Shown here: positions 23,085-26,714 of the stretch, one piece after another
How the letters are laid out: every line of letters begins with the position of its first letter
Position numbering within the stretch: position 1 is the stretch's first letter
NCBI GenBank assembly: GCA_964496595.1
Contig: CAZCAI010000059.1
Location: forward strand, 1-26,714
Reading direction: 5' to 3'
Origin: JAAAOZ01 sp964496595
GTDB lineage: Bacteria; Chloroflexota; Anaerolineae; B4-G1; SLSP01
DNA: 26,714 nucleotides
Translations under genes and position numbers: made by a program
Notes under the pieces: model-generated
What the model was told of the DNA's origin: nothing
Database searches by the model: none
Seen by the model: the letters and a program-made list of their open reading frames with translations, nothing else

Positions 23085-23131
23085 CCAGTATGTGCGATGT
23101 GTGATATTTCAAAGCACGTCGCACATACTGG
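23085..23131. repeat. Hairpin between the Ig-like paralogs
   Basis: CCAGTATGTGCGATGTG (23085-23101) pairs with CACGTCGCACATACTGG (23115-23131), 17 bp with one G-U pair, loop 13 nt. No T run follows, so it is not a standard terminator. It lies 15 nt after the stop of the first copy and 34 nt before the start of the second. Confidence 0.75.
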
Positions 23132-23165
23132 AATGACGACTTGACTACTTTTGGAGGAATAATCT

Positions 23166-23807
23166 ATGCCAATTCGAGAACCTTTGAGATACGAATTACA
23201 GCCCCGGCGCCTGGGTTCGGGCAGCTCGTGGGTGACGCTGCGCCTGGAAAATGTTGGCGATCATCGCCTGCACGATCTGGACGTCCAGATCAACTCGCTG
23301 GACTCCTATGTGCTGGACGTTCACGACCAGGGCGAATTTATTCCCGAATTGCGGCCGGGCGAGACAACCGAAATTTCGTTCCGGGTCACGGTGGATGCGC
23401 GCGGGCGCTTGTACGCCACGATTGATGGTAAAGAGAACGGGAGTGATTTTCATTGGGAGACGCCCGGCCTACAGGTCGTGGTCGGCGGCATGATAGCCGA
23501 ATTAGCCGATGCCTACGTCCTTTCGGGGCCATATCCACGCATGGGGGAGATGTTGACCTGCGAGGTCACCGTTCGCGGTTTGGGCGTGAGCAGCAACCTC
23601 GTCGTCGAGTTCTGGATCGATACCCCACGCGGCGAGCTGCGATCCATCGCCAAGCAGGGCACGGATATACTGACCGTCGGCGAGGAACAGACCTACACGG
23701 CGGAGTTCACCCCACAAGAGAAAGGCATCTACATCTTCCATGCCTATCTCTTCGATGGCGGGCGCCGCATCGATCATCTCACGGATTCGTTTAGCGTCAT
23801 GCCGTAA
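23166..23807 (+). CDS. Double Ig-like domain protein B
   Basis: This is a tandem paralog of the previous gene, with identical length (213 residues) and a gapless alignment. Differences are concentrated in loops (for example residues 51-60 and 151-170), while core strands (NVGD, NSLD, HWETP, CE.TVRGL, YTAEFTP, AYLFD.GRRI) are kept. It has no signal peptide. The ribosome site is GGAGGA. Presumably it arose by duplication and now pairs with or replaces its neighbour in a complex; this is inference. Confidence 0.75.
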   Translation: MPIREPLRYELQPRRLGSGSSWVTLRLENVGDHRLHDLDVQINSLDSYVLDVHDQGEFIPELRPGETTEISFRVTVDARGRLYATIDGKENGSDFHWETPGLQVVVGGMIAELADAYVLSGPYPRMGEMLTCEVTVRGLGVSSNLVVEFWIDTPRGELRSIAKQGTDILTVGEEQTYTAEFTPQEKGIYIFHAYLFDGGRRIDHLTDSFSVMP

Positions 23808-23857
23808 CCGGATAAAAATAGAGCACACAACTAAGAATCAGAGAGAAGGAGGCTACC

Positions 23858-24136
23858 ATGGCTGTTGTATCAGATGTGAAGAAGCGTGTATCCAAGGCAT
23901 TGGAAGAAGACGAGCGCACCGCAGACTACACTATTGACGTCGCCGACAATCAAGGTGTTGTAACCCTAACCGGCGCCGTCGACTCGGAGGCGGCGCGGGA
24001 CGCAGCAACGGAGATCGCCGAAGCGCAGGAGGATGTCCTCGAGGTGGTCAACGACATCGAAGTTAAAGAGGCAGATGTCGCTGAAGAGATCGTTACCCCG
24101 CCGCCGGATGTGCGCGGCGGCGTACGAAACGTCTAG
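23858..24136 (+). CDS. BON-domain protein
   Basis: The 92-residue protein is a single BON domain: VKKRVSKALEEDERTADYTIDVADNQGVVTLTGAVDSEAARDAATEIAE and a final V.VVNDIEV. BON domains often bind phospholipid or other membrane components. Unlike OsmY there is no export signal, so it is probably cytoplasmic or works at the inner face. The ribosome site AAGGAGG is strong. The acidic C-terminal tail with a PPPDVRGG segment is not part of the domain. Confidence 0.88.
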   Translation: MAVVSDVKKRVSKALEEDERTADYTIDVADNQGVVTLTGAVDSEAARDAATEIAEAQEDVLEVVNDIEVKEADVAEEIVTPPPDVRGGVRNV

Positions 24137-24242
24137 GCAAAATTTTCAGTAAAGGATATCTACCTGGCAAAGAAGGGCACGGGTATCCTGGCCCGCCTAA
24201 CCTCTTCTGGAACCGATCGCAGACGCTATAGTGGGGGGTCTG

Positions 24243-24782
24243 ATGGAGAATAAACAAGAATCCCAAGGTAACTACAAGAAGTTCTTTGCGATGATTGGAA
24301 CCTCAGTGGTTGTTATGTACATCTTGATGTATCTGAATTCTTATCAGATCATCAACCATGCCTGGTTCAGCGAAACCCGGTTGTTCATGACGCTTATAAT
24401 GGGTAGTACGATGATGATAGTTATGTTGACCTTTATGCGTGGAATGTATAAGAAGCATCGGGTCAATCTGGCAATCTACATTGGAGCTATCCTGTTATTA
24501 GTCATTTCTATCTGGTTAGTGCGCAGTCAGATAACCGTGAGTGATGTGGATTACATGGAGGGTATGATTCCCCATCACTCGATTGCTATTCTAACCAGCG
24601 ACCGAGCCATCATCCGAGATCTCCGGGTGCGGGAGCTTGCGGACAAGATCATTGTCGCGCAGCGGAGGGAGATCAAAGAGATGGAATGGCTCATCGCGGA
24701 TATCAGAGAGAATGGGGTAGCTGATAGTCAGGAGCAAGCGGAGACGCGCCCCGTGCCATCCTTCAGTGGGTCGGAGGAGTAG
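24243..24782 (+). CDS. Membrane-anchored DUF305 protein
   Basis: The 179-residue protein has three N-terminal membrane helices (about residues 14-34, 45-66, 75-93) followed by a short DUF305 helical domain with DVDYMEGMIPHHSIAIL (HH at 111-112) and QRREIKEMEWLI. DUF305 proteins use His and Met residues for metal (often copper) binding or related roles. Here the domain should face outside the membrane. A GTG at 24231 is also in frame; ATG 24243 is preferred, but its ribosome site (GGGGGG) is imperfect. No copper operon lies nearby. Confidence 0.85.
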   Translation: MENKQESQGNYKKFFAMIGTSVVVMYILMYLNSYQIINHAWFSETRLFMTLIMGSTMMIVMLTFMRGMYKKHRVNLAIYIGAILLLVISIWLVRSQITVSDVDYMEGMIPHHSIAILTSDRAIIRDLRVRELADKIIVAQRREIKEMEWLIADIRENGVADSQEQAETRPVPSFSGSEE

Positions 24783-24942
24783 CTTAATCGAATTTGCAGA
24801 GAATCAGAGATAGAAAGGGGCCAGAGAGTCGGCGAAGGCCGACTTCGTAAGCGTTGCTGCGACTTCAGTCGCCGTCCCGGCAGGCGATTTAGGCTGGTAG
24901 CAGTATCATCATAATAGCCTTGAAGATTCGAAAGGAGGGCCT
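24783..24942. other. Intergenic palindrome cluster
   Basis: Contains AGTCGGC-GAAG-GCCGACT (24827-24844, perfect 7-bp hairpin), GCGACT-TC-AGTCGC and TCGCC...GGCGA soon after, up to about 24888. Such GTCGGC/GCGACT palindromes look like dispersed repeats. AAGGAGGG before 24943 is the ribosome site of the PA14 gene. Confidence 0.6.
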
Positions 24943-26259
24943 ATGGTTCGCAAGATAATGACGTTGTTGAGCGTTGGCGCGCTGTTGTTGATGTGGCCCG
25001 GATTGACCGGGGCGCAAGGGCAAGTTGAGCAGGACTATCCCACCACGCATTGGAACGCCTCATATTGGAATAACACCGATCTGGCGGGCGCGCCCGTGCT
25101 GGTGCGCGAGGAGGATGACCTCCGGCACGATTGGGACGTCGGTTCGCCCGCGCCGCGCGTGCCGGCCAATCGCTTCTCGGCCCGGTGGACGCGCTATATT
25201 GACGTCAACGTCGCGGGCACCTATCGCTTCACCGTGACCAGCGATGACGGCGTCCGCCTCTGGGTTGATGGCGAGCTGATCTTGGATGAGTGGCAAATCC
25301 AGGCGGATGTTACCTTCACGGCGGATAAGTACCTCACTGAAGGCGCGCATCGGGTGCGGGTGGAGTACTTCGAGAGCACGGGCGCGGCGATGATCGAACT
25401 CGATTGGTCGCGAATCGCGCCGGTGCAGCGGGGGTGGTGGAAGGTCGAGTATTTCGATAACATGATGCTGCGCGGGACGCCGGTCTATTCGCATTATGAG
25501 GGCGCAATTGACCACGACTGGGGCGAAAGCTCGCCTGTTCCCGGCATCGTGCCGGCGGATCAATTTTCCGCGCGCTGGACGCAATCCTTAGACTTGCCGG
25601 CCGGCGCCTATCGCTTCTACCTGGAGGTAGACGATGGCGCGCGGCTCTGGATCGGCGGGAATCTGGTGATCGATGCGTGGTATGATCAAGTAGCCACGAT
25701 CCACGAGCGCGAACTCTTCCTCAACGGGGGGCCAACGACGCTCCAACTGGAGTATTACGAGAATCAGGGCGACGCTCTGGTGCGCCTGGAATGGGAGCGC
25801 GTCCCCGATCCGGACGAGGTCGGGCCGGCGCCTGTACCGGGGCCGGTGGTGGATGATACCGACGTCGCGTTCACGCGGGGTGGGGCGGCCGGCGGTTGGC
25901 GGACCACGACGGACGGCTACAATGAGCGCATGATCTGGACGAGAAACCACGCGGTCCTGCGTCCCGATCACAATTGGGCGCGTTGGTCGCCGGATCTCGC
26001 GCCGGGCGCCTATGAGGTCTTCGCCTACGTGCCCCGCCGGGAGGACGCCACCCACAACGCCGTCTACTGGATCTCCCATCGCGACGGCGTTGATCTCCAG
26101 ACCATCGACCAGGCGGCCCGGGGCGGCGCCTGGGTCTCGCTGGGAACTTACACCTTCACCGGCGCGGAGACCGACTACGTGGCGCTCTTCGACGTCACCT
26201 CGGAGACATCCGGGACGCGCGTCGTCCTCTTCGACGCGATGCGCTGGGAATCCCGTTGA
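24943..26259 (+). CDS. Secreted protein with two PA14 domains
   Basis: The 438-residue protein has a signal peptide (MVRKIMTLLSVGALLLMWPG, then an AQG-type cleavage region). Two PA14 domains follow (about 33-158 and 163-290), each with the W.Y.D or YFDN opening, RWT, Y.F.....DDG.RLW and a D.W after it. A third beta-rich region (about 303-438; TTTDGYNERMIWTR ... WARWSPDLAPGAYEVFAYVP ... LFDAMRWE) resembles golvesin/xanthan lyase-type C-terminal domains. PA14 domains usually bind sugars, so surface glycan binding or adhesion is likely, by inference. The ATG at 24943 follows AAGGAGGG. Confidence 0.88.
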   Translation: MVRKIMTLLSVGALLLMWPGLTGAQGQVEQDYPTTHWNASYWNNTDLAGAPVLVREEDDLRHDWDVGSPAPRVPANRFSARWTRYIDVNVAGTYRFTVTSDDGVRLWVDGELILDEWQIQADVTFTADKYLTEGAHRVRVEYFESTGAAMIELDWSRIAPVQRGWWKVEYFDNMMLRGTPVYSHYEGAIDHDWGESSPVPGIVPADQFSARWTQSLDLPAGAYRFYLEVDDGARLWIGGNLVIDAWYDQVATIHERELFLNGGPTTLQLEYYENQGDALVRLEWERVPDPDEVGPAPVPGPVVDDTDVAFTRGGAAGGWRTTTDGYNERMIWTRNHAVLRPDHNWARWSPDLAPGAYEVFAYVPRREDATHNAVYWISHRDGVDLQTIDQAARGGAWVSLGTYTFTGAETDYVALFDVTSETSGTRVVLFDAMRWESR

Positions 26260-26281
26260 ATTGTAGCTGGCGCTAAAAATC

Positions 26282-26302
26282 TTACGCAATACGCAACACG
26301 TG
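26282..26302. repeat. Short 7-nt-period tract
   Basis: TTACGCA, ATACGCA, ACACGTG run in register at 26282-26302. It is short and could be chance, but it resembles the better tracts at 7522, 16474 and 18426. Confidence 0.4.
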
Positions 26303-26348
26303 GCTGTAAAATTCACAGCGCGTTCAAAGCGAAAGGATCAAAAGGAAT

Positions 26349-26714
26349 ATGAGGAAAGAAGCGCTCCTCTACGAGAAATTGGGTGATCAGCGCGTCCAGT
26401 GCCATCTTTGCGCGCACACGTGCAAGATCGCCGAGGGCAAGACCGGCATCTGCCAGGTGCGCGTGAACGAGGGCGGCACGCTCTACACGCGCGCCTATGG
26501 GCGCACCATCGCCCAGCACATCGACCCGATAGAGAAGAAGCCGCTGCTGCACTTTCACCCGGGCACCACCGCCTATTCCATCGCCACGCCGGGATGCAAC
26601 TTCCGCTGCCAGTGGTGCCAGAACTGGCAGATCTCCCAGAATCCGAGCGAGCGCCACTTCGCGGCGGCGCAGGAGGCCAGCCCGGAGGAGATCGTCGAAT
26701 CGGCGGCGCGGGCC
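26349..26714 (+). CDS. amrS: AmmeMemoRadiSam radical SAM enzyme (partial)
   Basis: The gene starts at ATG 26349 and runs off the window end, so only the first 122 codons are seen. The N-terminal cysteines CHLC ... TCKI ... GICQV, then PGCNFRCQWCQNWQ (CxxxCxxC iron-sulfur motif of radical SAM enzymes) fit the PflA-like AmrS enzyme of the AmmeMemoRadiSam system, usually encoded with the AmrA and AmrB (Memo) proteins. The likely ribosome site is AAAGGA at 26332-26337, 11 nt upstream. The symbol is given on the N-terminal pattern only. Confidence 0.8.
   Translation, partial: MRKEALLYEKLGDQRVQCHLCAHTCKIAEGKTGICQVRVNEGGTLYTRAYGRTIAQHIDPIEKKPLLHFHPGTTAYSIATPGCNFRCQWCQNWQISQNPSERHFAAAQEASPEEIVESAARA

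Noticed and set aside
25588..26316. Minus-strand frame of 242 codons across the PA14 gene
   Set aside because: Antisense shadow of a signal-peptide protein with two clear PA14 domains.

Overview
The window looks like a chromosomal piece of a GC-rich bacterium, most probably a Chloroflexota (Anaerolineae-like) member. This is inferred from the secreted protein ending in FLPLVLR, the minCDE-rodA cluster, the yabE/ksgA pairing and many short palindromes and heptamer tracts between genes. No rRNA or tRNA gene, CRISPR array, transposase or phage gene was seen. The closest phylum is an inference; no marker gene was compared with a database.

Layout. (1) Positions 1-4090 have visibly lower G+C than the rest. 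They hold a zinc-ribbon membrane protein, a possible 38-codon ORF, a large secreted WxxG/DGGxxW beta-propeller protein and a second zinc-ribbon membrane protein. (2) 4400-7464 (minus) is a tightly coupled four-gene operon: C_GCAxxG_C_C protein, PlsC-type acyltransferase, GNAT acetyltransferase and Atg22/UMF1-type MFS transporter. (3) 7690-10255 (plus) carries the SRP RNA gene with its own promoter and terminator, a YabE-like DUF348/G5/3D cell-wall protein and rsmA/ksgA. (4) 10327-14925 (minus) carries gltX with a structured leader, and minC-minD-minE-rodA for division-site selection and cell-wall elongation. (5) 15198-20552 (plus) carries a DUF1461 membrane protein, a probable structured small RNA (6S-like rod) with consensus promoter and terminator, an ABC-F ATPase, and a sugar-isomerase-fold protein translationally coupled to a methyltransferase. 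(6) 20666-24782 (plus) is a run of small accessory or stress-type genes: DUF2267, a site-2 protease with CBS domains, two tandem paralogous Ig-like proteins, a BON-domain protein and a membrane-anchored DUF305 protein. (7) 24943-26259 encodes a secreted double-PA14 protein. The window ends inside an AmmeMemoRadiSam-type radical SAM enzyme gene.

Most genes are housekeeping or recognisable families. The parts that look least explained are between genes: a candidate ncRNA at 16236-16405, a two-copy inverted-repeat element (4103-4195 and 16021-16114), several other long inverted repeats, and seven-nucleotide-period tracts placed just upstream of genes. Among proteins, the tandem Ig-like pair with its neighbours (20734-24782) and the low-GC left island are the best candidates for something undescribed.
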